A stretch of DNA of 64,000 nucleotides from Myxococcaceae bacterium (GTDB lineage: Bacteria; Myxococcota; Myxococcia; Myxococcales; Myxococcaceae), in assembly GCA_017881265.1 (NCBI GenBank), contig JADGRA010000005.1, forward strand, positions 1 through 64,000, in the 5' to 3' direction. Below, one piece after another: positions 30,588-40,026 of the stretch; position 1 is the stretch's first letter, and each line of letters begins with the position of its first letter. The translations under genes and the position numbers were made by a program. The notes beneath the pieces were generated by a model that was not told the origin of the DNA, did not search any database, and saw only the letters and a program-made list of their open reading frames with translations.

Positions 30588-33500
30588 TCAGTAGGGCGCG
30601 GCGCCGGAGATGAAGCCGACGAGCTGAGTCTGGGCTTCGGTGGTGAGCGTCAGCCCGGCCGCACCGGCGGTGCCGCCGCAGGTCCCGCCTGGAGGAGCGA
30701 GCAGGAAGCCGTGCCGGTTACAGGGCGGGATGTAGGTGGCGGCATTGGTCGGGTCGTTGTCGTTGAAGGAGAACGGCGTCGACAAATGGCTGAACTGGTA
30801 ACTCCACAGCGGACCGGTGTTGGGTAGGAACTTGAGCGGATTGGCGGCCGGATTGTGGAGCGCAGACTGGACGAGCAGGGCCGTCGTTGGATTCGGCACG
30901 ACCTGGTCGTTGATGATGTACTGCACGAACGTGCGCCGGGTGCCCGGGATGCTGGCGGTCCCAAGGACGGAGTGAATGCCGGTCGGGTGGATGGTGTAGT
31001 AGGCCATGTTGTCCGGGTCGCCCGGGTCCAGAATCCACCGATAGATGTTGATGACGGTGTCGTAGCTGGGTGTGTTGGGTCCGATGCCGACCGCCGCCAA
31101 GAAGGACTGGAATCCAGCGAGCAGCGGCACGAAGGAGGGCGAGGTGAGGATGATGTCGATGATGTCGCCGCCCGCGACGTTCAGAGCCGCGTTCTGCACG
31201 TTGAAACCGACCGAGGTGTAGAGCGTGCCCAGAAGCCCGCCGAGGCTCTGACCGCCGTAGGAGATGGCCGCCGGATTCAAGGGGGCAACGGCTCCGAGGC
31301 TTCCCGTGCCTCTTCCGCTGGCGACGCGGGCAAACTGGGTGTCGTCGATGGTCTGCTGGCGGAAGCTGTCACGCACCGCGAAGGGGTTTCCGATGTTCAG
31401 GAAATGCCAGCCCGAATAGGCGGGATTGAAGTCCGCTCCCTCGCACTTGTTGTCCGGGGCGCACTCGTTCTGGCCCAGATTGAAGCACGTCTGGTCCGCC
31501 GTGGGCGTTCCGTAGACACACGCGCCGACCGCGGTCCGGTCGGCCAGCTCGCAGCGTCCCACCGCGTTGCAGACGGTGAGAGCCGGCGCTGCCGTGGTGC
31601 AGATGGCGTTGTCTGGAAAGCCGCCGTCGGGCAGGCAAATGGGGCTGCCGGTGCACTTGCCGGTTTGGTCCGCGTACGCGCCGAAGCCCGTGCAGGTATT
31701 CCGGGCGCCGTGCCAGACCTCGTCGATGGCAATCATCACCTGACCTGCCGTCGCAAGCCCACTGGCGATGGCGTACGCCTGCTCCTTGTGCCCGCTGAGC
31801 CCGTGGCCAAACATGGTGACCGGGTAGCCTGCCGGGCCCAGTGGCCCAGCGTCGGGCACCGTCATGACGAAGGGGATGGGAATTGCCTCGAAGCCGCCGT
31901 CGGGATTGAACGTGTTCCCCGGACCAGTCAGCAGGAACGGGTCGACGATTTCTCCAACGTAGACGGCGCCGATGTTGGCGATGGGGACGCCCGCGAGGTT
32001 CAGCGCGGGGAGGACGGCGGCTGTCACGTTCTCGACCCACAGGGGGTTGCCAGGGAAGCCACCCCCGGCGGGGTTGTAGGGCACCGAGGCGAGTTGCTGC
32101 AGCTGCGAAACCTCGGTCTGGGTCCGGAAGGCCCACGCCTGCACCACGCTGGTGTACGGGATGCCGTTGGAGGCGAGCTGGGCAAACAGCGGAGCCTGAC
32201 CGGCCTGCAATTCATAAAGCAGCTGGGCCTGGGCGTCCGACACCCCCAGCGAGGGGACCTGACTCTTCCCGTTCGCGTAGAGCGGCGCCGTGTCCACCGG
32301 CAACCGGATGAGGGCGAAGACGAGGCTCGGGATGACCGGCTTCTGGTTGGTGTCCTTAATCGCGTTCGTCATGTAGGCGACGTACGTCGTCAGCTCGTCG
32401 AGCGGCGTCTGGGGAACGATGCCGAGAACCTCCGGCTTGGCGCCTCCGTCGGGCAGGGTCGCCGTGACGTAGGGACACCCCGGCGCGACGTCACTCACGC
32501 AGGCGTACCACTGCGGGTCGCCCTGGCTCGCCGCGGCACCGAAGGACGCCGGCCCCTTGACGAGGTTGATGGCGAGCTGAGGAGTCAGGCTTTGCGGGTC
32601 AATACTGCCCTGCATCAGTGCGCTGACGCCGTTGTTCGGAATGTTGAGGTCGACCGCGCTGACGATGGTGGCGGTGGTGGAGAAGCCGTTGAGCGAGTTC
32701 AGCCCGGCGAGGATTTCCGCCACGAGGGGCGGCGCGCCGGCCGGAGGTGGGGGCAGGCTGACGGTCCCACCAGGCCCCGTGCGCAGAATCTCGTTCGGGA
32801 AGGGGATGGCCGTCGGCGGATTGAAGGTCACCTCCGCGTGGCTGGTGATGGTGAAGCTCCACGACAGGGCGACGTTGGCGCGGGGGATGTTGAAGGGCGC
32901 GCCGGCCAGCCCGGCCAGAAAGGGCGCGGCCCCGTTCTGCAAGTCCTGGAGCTGAGGGGCCTGCGCCGGGGGAATCTGCTGGCTCGCGGAGACGCACCCG
33001 GTATTTGAGCCGCCCGGACCGCCGTCGGGGAGAACGCAAACTGGCACCGGCGGCAAGCAAGCTGCCCCCACGGTCGGGCAGTTGGACGTGCTGGCGGCGA
33101 GCGCCCACGTCTGCGACGCGGTGACCTGCTCGCCATTGGCGCCGGTGACTGCCGCAAACGGCCCCGTCTGGTTGCCGCCAATGATGGTCACCGCGTAGGT
33201 GTGCGCGCGCGTCCACATCCCGCCCGGGGGCGGGATGGTGATGACGCCGCCGGCGTCCGCACCGCTCGAGGTGTAGGTCGCCGCCACTGGTACCACCGCC
33301 GGCGCGGCGGGATTGGTGACGTCCAGCACCAGTACGCCGGTAGCGAGCGTTGCAGGGTTGACGGCGGCCGACACCGTCACCGACGCCGGAGTCTCCATCG
33401 GGTAGCCGTCCAGCGTGTCGAAGTAGCTCTGGTAGAACGCCGTCTCCGTTGGCGTGTTGGCGGAGCTCACGGGAATCTTCAGCAGTCCCGTCGTTGGGTC

Positions 33501-33662
33501 CTTCACCAAGTCGGTCGGAGAGGGCACCACCGGGGGCGACGCCGCCGGGTCGAACTCGACGGTGACGTACGGTGTTTGGGGAACCTGTTGAATGTTCGGT
33601 GAACACGCGGCAAACACCGCGGCGAGACTGACGGCGGAGAGAAGCCAGAGTGAACGCTGCAT
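30588..33662 (-). CDS. Large surface lipoprotein with alpha/beta-hydrolase domain (VolA-like lipase/lysophospholipase candidate)
   Basis: Lipobox VFAACSPN; PVTMFGHGLSGHKEQAYAIASGLATAG; ISYGGQSLGGLLGTLYTS nucleophile elbow; precedes FadL-family gene with 27 bp gap. Confidence 0.65.
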   Translation of the reverse strand: MQRSLWLLSAVSLAAVFAACSPNIQQVPQTPYVTVEFDPAASPPVVPSPTDLVKDPTTGLLKIPVSSANTPTETAFYQSYFDTLDGYPMETPASVTVSAAVNPATLATGVLVLDVTNPAAPAVVPVAATYTSSGADAGGVITIPPPGGMWTRAHTYAVTIIGGNQTGPFAAVTGANGEQVTASQTWALAASTSNCPTVGAACLPPVPVCVLPDGGPGGSNTGCVSASQQIPPAQAPQLQDLQNGAAPFLAGLAGAPFNIPRANVALSWSFTITSHAEVTFNPPTAIPFPNEILRTGPGGTVSLPPPPAGAPPLVAEILAGLNSLNGFSTTATIVSAVDLNIPNNGVSALMQGSIDPQSLTPQLAINLVKGPASFGAAASQGDPQWYACVSDVAPGCPYVTATLPDGGAKPEVLGIVPQTPLDELTTYVAYMTNAIKDTNQKPVIPSLVFALIRLPVDTAPLYANGKSQVPSLGVSDAQAQLLYELQAGQAPLFAQLASNGIPYTSVVQAWAFRTQTEVSQLQQLASVPYNPAGGGFPGNPLWVENVTAAVLPALNLAGVPIANIGAVYVGEIVDPFLLTGPGNTFNPDGGFEAIPIPFVMTVPDAGPLGPAGYPVTMFGHGLSGHKEQAYAIASGLATAGQVMIAIDEVWHGARNTCTGFGAYADQTGKCTGSPICLPDGGFPDNAICTTAAPALTVCNAVGRCELADRTAVGACVYGTPTADQTCFNLGQNECAPDNKCEGADFNPAYSGWHFLNIGNPFAVRDSFRQQTIDDTQFARVASGRGTGSLGAVAPLNPAAISYGGQSLGGLLGTLYTSVGFNVQNAALNVAGGDIIDIILTSPSFVPLLAGFQSFLAAVGIGPNTPSYDTVINIYRWILDPGDPDNMAYYTIHPTGIHSVLGTASIPGTRRTFVQYIINDQVVPNPTTALLVQSALHNPAANPLKFLPNTGPLWSYQFSHLSTPFSFNDNDPTNAATYIPPCNRHGFLLAPPGGTCGGTAGAAGLTLTTEAQTQLVGFISGAAPY

Positions 33663-33675
33663 TGCGACCCCCTCA

Positions 33676-33695
33676 GCTCGCCTTCGGGGGCGAGC
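33676..33695 (-). promoter_or_regulatory. 5'-UTR hairpin immediately upstream of the VolA-like gene SD
   Basis: GCTCGCC-TTCGGG-GGCGAGC 7-bp stem ending just before GAGGGGG SD. Confidence 0.4.
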
Positions 33696-33894
33696 GCCAG
33701 GCCACTGATTCAAGAATCGGTGCGCGTCTTCTAGGCCCTTTCATGCCACGCTCCAAGGGAATAGCAGTCATGGAACCCCCTTACGCACTGAGTCATCCAG
33801 AGTTGCCAGGACGCACTGCGGCGAGAAGGCCGAAGTGCACGGTCATCTTGCTGACTAGAGTTCTCATCAGCATTTCCTCCACGGAGGTTTTGAC

Positions 33895-34287
33895 ATGGGC
33901 AGCGCCAGGCAAGTCACCGCGCAGAACTTCCGTGACACCGTGGAGCAGGGCGGCATCGTCCTGCTCGACTTCTGGGCGCCCTGGTGCGGGCCCTGTCGCA
34001 GCTTCGCGCCGGTCTTCGAGAAGGTCGCCGCGGACAACCCCGACCTCACCTTCGGCAAAGTGAATACCGACGAGGAGACGGAACTCGCCGGTGCCTTCGA
34101 AATCCAGAGCATCCCCACGCTGATGGTGTTTCGGGACCGGGTCCTTTTGTACTCCCAGCCCGGTGCGCTGGGGGCCGCGGCGCTCGAGGACATCGTCCGC
34201 CAGGTGCGGGCCGTCGACATGGAAAAGGTGCGGGCGGAGCTCGCCGCCCAGGGAAAGAAGTCTGGCCAAGGCATCGCGCAGGCCTGA
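33895..34287 (+). CDS. Thioredoxin
   Basis: LLDFWAPWCGPCRSFAPVFEKVA; SD ggagg. Confidence 0.93.
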   Translation: MGSARQVTAQNFRDTVEQGGIVLLDFWAPWCGPCRSFAPVFEKVAADNPDLTFGKVNTDEETELAGAFEIQSIPTLMVFRDRVLLYSQPGALGAAALEDIVRQVRAVDMEKVRAELAAQGKKSGQGIAQA

Positions 34288-34367
34288 CCGGGCCAGCCGA
34301 GGGGTGTCCTCCCCCCAACTTCCGCGGATGGGGTCCTTCCGGGCGTCTGGGCGCTGGAGCCGCCGGC

Positions 34368-35174
34368 GTGGCATTCTCCCCGGCCGTGCTCGTCCTCGCC
34401 CTTGCGCTGACAATGGTGCTCCGCGCCGGGCCCGACGCGCCGCCCGCCACGCGCCAGACGCCCGAGGCCGAAGTCGACGCGCTCCTGGCTGCCACCGTAG
34501 CCAAGTCTCCGCTGGCCGAAGTCGTGGTGGTGGTGGTGGGGCCGGACCCGAAGCTGTACCACTTGGAGGAGGCGACGCTGCGCCTCGACGGGACGCCAGT
34601 GCGGGCATCCAGCGCGACGGAGGTCGGGCCCTTGGCCCAGGGCCGGGCGGTGACGGACGGCGAGCACGTGGTGACCGCACGCTTCGTCTACCGCGGGCAG
34701 GCGCTCGGCCCCCTGCCGTGGGAAGAGGGGCCCAAGTGGAAGCTGCCGGCACGTGTCACCGTCCAGGCGAGTCGGGGGCTTCGCTTCATCGTTCGCCTCA
34801 CCGTGGAGACCAATGAACGCGCGCCGGCCGGCATGCGGCTGAGCCTGAGCTCCGACGTGGAGCCGCAGATGCTGAGGGCGGTCGACGACGGGCCGCTACC
34901 GCCGCCGCCCGTCCCCCACCTGGCGCCGGCGCCTGCCGTGTCCCCGTCCGCGCCGGTGGCAGCAGCGCCCAGCCCGCCGGCCGCACCCGCCCCCAAGAAG
35001 AAGGCGACGAAGAAGAAGGTGGCCCGGCCGGCGGCGACCAGCGTTCCCACGACGGCGACGGCTACAGCCCCGGCGGCTGGCAGCGCGGATGCGCTGGCAG
35101 AGGCCACCGCCCGGCTGAAGAGCGCGCTGGCCGCGCCCGCGGACGGCGGCGTCGCAGGCGAAGCGCCGCACTAA
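34368..35174 (+). CDS. Hypothetical protein with Pro/Ala/Lys-rich C-terminal tail
   Basis: N-term hydrophobic segment; APKKKATKKKVARPAATS; GTG start uncertain. Confidence 0.5.
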   Translation: MAFSPAVLVLALALTMVLRAGPDAPPATRQTPEAEVDALLAATVAKSPLAEVVVVVVGPDPKLYHLEEATLRLDGTPVRASSATEVGPLAQGRAVTDGEHVVTARFVYRGQALGPLPWEEGPKWKLPARVTVQASRGLRFIVRLTVETNERAPAGMRLSLSSDVEPQMLRAVDDGPLPPPPVPHLAPAPAVSPSAPVAAAPSPPAAPAPKKKATKKKVARPAATSVPTTATATAPAAGSADALAEATARLKSALAAPADGGVAGEAPH

Positions 35175-35205
35175 CCCCGGGCACCCCGTTGCGGAGGGTG
35201 GCCGG

Positions 35206-37311
35206 CTACTTCCGCTCGGCCAGCAGCTTCTCGCGGTAGGCCTTCATCATCGCCTCCTGCTCGGCCTTGGGCACCGGGGAGTACCGGGCGAATTCCATGG
35301 TGAATTCGCCCTTCCCTTGCGTGGCCGACCGGAGGTCGGTGCTGTAGCCAAACATGGAGTTCAGCGGCACCTCGGCCACCGCCACCACGTAGCCTTCGCG
35401 GTTTTCCGTGCTGAGGATGGTGCCGCGGCGCTGGTTGAGCTGCCCCACCACCGAGCCCTGGAAGTCCTCGGGGGCCTGGACCTCGACCTTCATGATGGGT
35501 TCGAGGATGACGGGCTTGGCGGCGTCATAGCCTTCGCGGAAGGCCATCAGCGCGGCCGTCTTGAAGGCCTGCTCGGAGGAGTCCACCGCGTGCGACGCGC
35601 CGTCGTTGATGACGTAGCGCACACCGGTGACCGGGAAGCCGATGAGGCTGCCCTTCTTGAGGGCCTCGCGGAAGCCCTTCTCCACCGCGGGGATGAATTC
35701 GCGGGGAATGGAACCGCCGGTGATGTCGTCGACGAATTCGTCGTGCTGGACCGCGTCCGGGGGAAGCGGTTCGAGGTACCCGCAGACGCGACCGAACTGG
35801 CCCGAGCCGCCGGTCTGCTTCTTGTGGGTGTAGGCGAATTCCCCGCGCTGGGTGATGGTTTCCCGGTAGGCCACCTGCGGCTTACCGGCCACCACCTCGC
35901 AGCCGTACTCGCGCTTCATGCGCTCGATGTAGATTTCCAGGTGCAGCTCACCCATGCCGCTGATGATGGTCTGGGCAGACTCCTCGTCGCGGTGCACGCG
36001 GAAGGTCGGGTCTTCCTTGGTGAAGCGGTTGAGGGCCTTGCTGAAGTTGGCCTGTCCCGTGCGCTCCTTCGGAGCGACGGCGAGCGAGATGACCGCGTCT
36101 GGGACGAACATCGACGTCATGGTGTAGTTCACCGTGCCGTCGGTGAACGTGTCGCCCGAGGCGCACTCCACGCCGAAGAGGGCGACGATGTCGCCGCCGT
36201 AGGTTTCTTCCACGTCGTTCATCTCGTTCGCATGCATGCGGACGATGCGCGGCACCTTTACCTTGCGCTGGTTGCTCTGGTTGTAGATGAAGTCGCCCTT
36301 GGAGACGTGACCCTGGTAGATGCGCAGGTACGTCAGCTGTCCGTAGCGGCCGTCCTCGAGCTTGAAGGCGAGGCCGACGAAGGGCTTCTCCGGGTCGGAG
36401 GTCAGCACCACCTTGGCCTCGTTGTTCTTCTGGTCGAGGGCCTCGTTGACCACTTCGCTCGGGTTGGGCAGGTAGTCGCTGACCGCGTCCAGGAGCAGCT
36501 GCACGCCCTTGTTCTTGTAGGCAGAGCCGCAGAACACCGGCGTCATCTTGAGAGCGATGGTGGCACGGCGCACCGCGGCCTTCAGCTCCTCGCTCGAGAT
36601 GGGCGCGTCGTGGACGAACTTCTCCGCCAGCAGGTCGTCCACGTTGGCGACGCCCTCGATGATGTCGTGGCGCGCCTTCTTGGTCGCCTCGGCGTACTCG
36701 GCCGGCACCTCCTCCTCCCGGATGTGCTCGCCGTTCTCGCCGTCGAAGTAGTAGGCCTTGCCGATGATGGGGTCGATGATGCCCTCGAAGCGTTCCTCCG
36801 CCCCGATGGGGACCTGCATCATGACCTGATGGTGGCCAAGCTTCTCGCCCAACTGCGCGCCCACCCGGGCGTAGTTTGCCCCGGCACGGTCCATCTTGTT
36901 CACGAAGGCCAGCCGCGGCACCTTGTAGCGGCGCATCTGCCGGTCGACGGTGATGGACTGGCTCTGCACCCCCGACACCGAGCAGAGGACCAGAATGGCA
37001 CCGTCGAGCACCCGCAGGGCGCGCTCCACCTCGATGGTGAAGTCGACGTGCCCCGGGGTGTCGATGATGTTGATGTTGGTGTCTTTCCAGACGCAGTAGG
37101 TGGCCGCGGACTGGATGGTGATGCCCTTCTCACGCTCCAGGTCCATCGAGTCCATCTTGGCCCCGACGCCGTCCTTGCCCCGCACCTCATGAATCTCGTG
37201 GATGCGCCCCGTGTAATAGAGGATGCGCTCGGTGAGGGTGGTCTTGCCCGAGTCGATGTGGGCAGAGATGCCGATGTTGCGGATGCGTTCGATGGGGAAA
37301 GAGGACGCCAT
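35206..37311 (-). CDS. fusA: Elongation factor G
   Basis: [48 protein letters not shown]; full length 701 aa. Confidence 0.97.
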   Translation of the reverse strand: MASSFPIERIRNIGISAHIDSGKTTLTERILYYTGRIHEIHEVRGKDGVGAKMDSMDLEREKGITIQSAATYCVWKDTNINIIDTPGHVDFTIEVERALRVLDGAILVLCSVSGVQSQSITVDRQMRRYKVPRLAFVNKMDRAGANYARVGAQLGEKLGHHQVMMQVPIGAEERFEGIIDPIIGKAYYFDGENGEHIREEEVPAEYAEATKKARHDIIEGVANVDDLLAEKFVHDAPISSEELKAAVRRATIALKMTPVFCGSAYKNKGVQLLLDAVSDYLPNPSEVVNEALDQKNNEAKVVLTSDPEKPFVGLAFKLEDGRYGQLTYLRIYQGHVSKGDFIYNQSNQRKVKVPRIVRMHANEMNDVEETYGGDIVALFGVECASGDTFTDGTVNYTMTSMFVPDAVISLAVAPKERTGQANFSKALNRFTKEDPTFRVHRDEESAQTIISGMGELHLEIYIERMKREYGCEVVAGKPQVAYRETITQRGEFAYTHKKQTGGSGQFGRVCGYLEPLPPDAVQHDEFVDDITGGSIPREFIPAVEKGFREALKKGSLIGFPVTGVRYVINDGASHAVDSSEQAFKTAALMAFREGYDAAKPVILEPIMKVEVQAPEDFQGSVVGQLNQRRGTILSTENREGYVVAVAEVPLNSMFGYSTDLRSATQGKGEFTMEFARYSPVPKAEQEAMMKAYREKLLAERK

Positions 37312-37471
37312 GACTGGTGTGCTTCCTTACGGAAATTGAAGGAGTGGTGGGCCGCGGCCCTGTACTCGACAACTGCCTGGATTGCCAGAGGGGCTCCCGC
37401 GGAGCCCTTCGTTCATTAACCACCCTAATGCAGTGCGGCAAGGGCGCAAGTAACGGCCGGGAGACGGCGCC

Positions 37472-38329
37472 TTAGCGCAGGCTGTCGAGCCAGGCGGTGG
37501 TGCGCTGGACCGCCTCCGTGAAGGACGGGGCGACGAAGATGACGTCCTGGTAGACGGTCGGGTCGTAGGGCCGGGCCGCCATGTGTTCAAAGTTGAGCGG
37601 GACCAACTGTGCTTCCCGGCTGAAGCGCTCCAGCTCGCCGAAGGACGACAGGAGCCCGGCCCCGTAGGCCTTCAGCTTTCCGTCCTCGTAGGCGGCGCCG
37701 AATTCCAGGGTGTACCAGTACACGCGCTCAATCTGCTTCAGCACATCCTCGGACACGCGCTCGGCGGCACGGCCGAAGGCCCGGTTGATTTCGGCGAAGC
37801 CCGGGTCGGCCAGCGTGGCTGCGTGGCCCACCATTTCGTGCACCACGTCGGGCTCGGGCGTGTAGAGCGGGACGGTGTGGTGACGGATGTACTGGGTGGA
37901 GAGGAACTGGTCGGACTTCAGGTTACCGAGAAACGCCCGGGACGCCACCAGCCCGGCCACCGGCACCATGGTGAAGCCGGTCTTGGGGACGAGCTTGACG
38001 TTCACCTCGCGCAGCTGGGGGATGTGCGTGCGCGGGAAGGCGAAGTGCGCCGAGCAGTAGCGGTATTCGCGAGAGCCGAAGCGGTCGTGCAGCGGAGCCA
38101 GGTGCTGCCACACCGTCTCCCAGACGCCATGTTCCACGGCGCTGTACTCCACCTCCGGCATCGGGTCTCCCACCCGCCAGCGCAGCGCCCGCTGCGCGAT
38201 GGCGTTCCGCCGCAGCCGGTACACCGGGTCCCGGAAGCCGGGGTGGTTCTGGTCGAGCTCGACCAAATCCTCCTCTCCGGTGTGTGGCCCGGAGGCTTTC
38301 GTGGCAGGGGGAGTGGGGTCGGCAGTCAT
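37472..38329 (-). CDS. phhA: Phenylalanine 4-monooxygenase
   Basis: STQYIRHHTVPLYTPEPDVVHEMVGHAATLADPGFAEINRAFG; VYWYTLEFGAAYEDGKLKAYGAGLLSSFGEL. Confidence 0.92.
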   Translation of the reverse strand: MTADPTPPATKASGPHTGEEDLVELDQNHPGFRDPVYRLRRNAIAQRALRWRVGDPMPEVEYSAVEHGVWETVWQHLAPLHDRFGSREYRYCSAHFAFPRTHIPQLREVNVKLVPKTGFTMVPVAGLVASRAFLGNLKSDQFLSTQYIRHHTVPLYTPEPDVVHEMVGHAATLADPGFAEINRAFGRAAERVSEDVLKQIERVYWYTLEFGAAYEDGKLKAYGAGLLSSFGELERFSREAQLVPLNFEHMAARPYDPTVYQDVIFVAPSFTEAVQRTTAWLDSLR

Positions 38330-38456
38330 CTCAACTTCCCATTGTAAACCCTTCGACCCACGGCTGCCTGACGGGCCCCGCACCGAAGGCTTGGCCGCCC
38401 GCGCGCCCTCGCCCGCCAGCACACCTTGGGCCTGCGCCCCCACGGTGCGGAGAGCC

Positions 38457-39971
38457 ATGCTACTGCTGGCCCTCACGGTGCCCCCGCCACCACCCGAGGA
38501 AGTCTGCGCCTCGCCCATTGGCCGCGCCCTGGTGCGCATCCTTCTGGCCTCTGTTGGTGCGCTGCCCGCTGGCACGCGGGACGCGCTGGCGCGGACGGTG
38601 GGCCGAGTCATTTATGCCCTGGGCATCCGCCGGCAGCTGACGTTGGAGCAGCTGGGCTGGGCCTTCCCCGGCTGGAGCGCGGAGGAACGTCGCCGCGTCG
38701 CCCGCCGGACGTATGCGCACATGGCCACCGCGGCGCTGGACGCGGCGCTCTCCCAGAAGGTGTCCGCCGATGCCTTGGCCGCCGCCGTGCTGCGCGAGGA
38801 AAGCCTGGCCATCGAGCGCGCCCTCGCCAGGGGCAAGGGCGTGCTCCTCGCCTCGGCGCATTTCGGCAACTGGGAGCTTCTCGGCGAGGGCCTGGCGCGC
38901 CAGGGCGTGCCCCTGCACGCGGTGGTCCGGCCGCTCAAGGGGGCCTTCAACGCGGAGGTGGTGGCGGGACGGGTGCGCGCGGGCATGCGCCTCATCTCCC
39001 CGCGCAACGCGCTGCGCGGGGCGCTGGCGGAGCTGCGCCGCAACCAGGCGGTGGCAGTCCTTTTCGACCAGGCCATCGGCGGAAAGCACGCCCTCTTCGT
39101 CCCCTTCTTCGGGCGTCCGGCGGCGACGACGCCGCTGCTCAGCATGGCGGCCATGCTGTCCGGTGCCCCGGTGCTGGTGGTGCTGGCCCGCCGGGTGGGC
39201 GAGGCGCTGCACGTCCAGGTCGAGGGCCCCTTTCCGGTGCCGTCCACCGGGGACCGCCAGCGCGACCTCTGGACGCACACCGCCACCCTCACCGAGGTGC
39301 TGGAGCGCCAAATCCGCGCGGCCCCGGACCAGTGGCTGTGGCTGCACCGGCGCTGGAAGCTGCCCGCGCCGCCGGCCGAGACGCTTCGCCTGGAGTTGCT
39401 GGCGCTCGCCGCGGATGACGAGCATGTGCGGCGGCTGCTGGCCGCGGACGGGCGCCTCTTCGACGGGTACGCCCCCGAGATGGAGGCCGTCCACCGCCGC
39501 AACGGGGCTCGCCTGGCCGAGCTGGTGGAGGCCCACGGCTGGCCGGGGCGGTCGCTGGCCGGAGAGGACGGTGCCGAGGCCGCCTGGCGCATCGTCCAGC
39601 ACGCCATTGGAGAGCCTGCCCTGCAGCGGCGTTGCCTGCCGCTGCTCGAGGCGGCTGCCGCTGCGGGCGAAGTGCCGGCGCTGCAGCCCGCCATGCTAGC
39701 GGACCGCATCCGCTACTTCGAGGGGCGCCCGCAGCGCTACGGCACCACCGTCGGCTGGGACGCCGACGGACGGCTGAGCCCGGGTCCCCTGGAGGCGCCG
39801 GAGGACGTCGACGTGCGCCGGGCGGCCCTCGGCCTGCCTCCGCTGGCCGCTTTCCTGGAGCCGACTTCCGAAGCGGACACAGGCGACCTCCCGGTGCGTC
39901 GCCCGGCCGACCCGGCCAAGCACCATGCCGACTTCGAGGCGTGGGCGCACCGGGTGGGCTGGCGCATGTGA
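38457..39971 (+). CDS. LpxL/HtrB-like lysophospholipid acyltransferase fused to C-terminal DUF6624-like domain
   Basis: ASAHFGNWELLGEGLARQG, FDQAIGGKHALFVPFFGRPA, QWLWLHRRWK, then IVQHAIGEPALQRRCLPLLEAAAAAGEVPALQPAMLADRIRYFEGRPQRYGTTVGWDADG in the same uninterrupted frame. Confidence 0.8.
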   Translation: MLLLALTVPPPPPEEVCASPIGRALVRILLASVGALPAGTRDALARTVGRVIYALGIRRQLTLEQLGWAFPGWSAEERRRVARRTYAHMATAALDAALSQKVSADALAAAVLREESLAIERALARGKGVLLASAHFGNWELLGEGLARQGVPLHAVVRPLKGAFNAEVVAGRVRAGMRLISPRNALRGALAELRRNQAVAVLFDQAIGGKHALFVPFFGRPAATTPLLSMAAMLSGAPVLVVLARRVGEALHVQVEGPFPVPSTGDRQRDLWTHTATLTEVLERQIRAAPDQWLWLHRRWKLPAPPAETLRLELLALAADDEHVRRLLAADGRLFDGYAPEMEAVHRRNGARLAELVEAHGWPGRSLAGEDGAEAAWRIVQHAIGEPALQRRCLPLLEAAAAAGEVPALQPAMLADRIRYFEGRPQRYGTTVGWDADGRLSPGPLEAPEDVDVRRAALGLPPLAAFLEPTSEADTGDLPVRRPADPAKHHADFEAWAHRVGWRM

Positions 39972-40026
39972 CGGCAGGGCGGCCGGGGCGTTAAGACTCG
40001 CGAGGCAGTGCACGGGAGGCAAGCGC

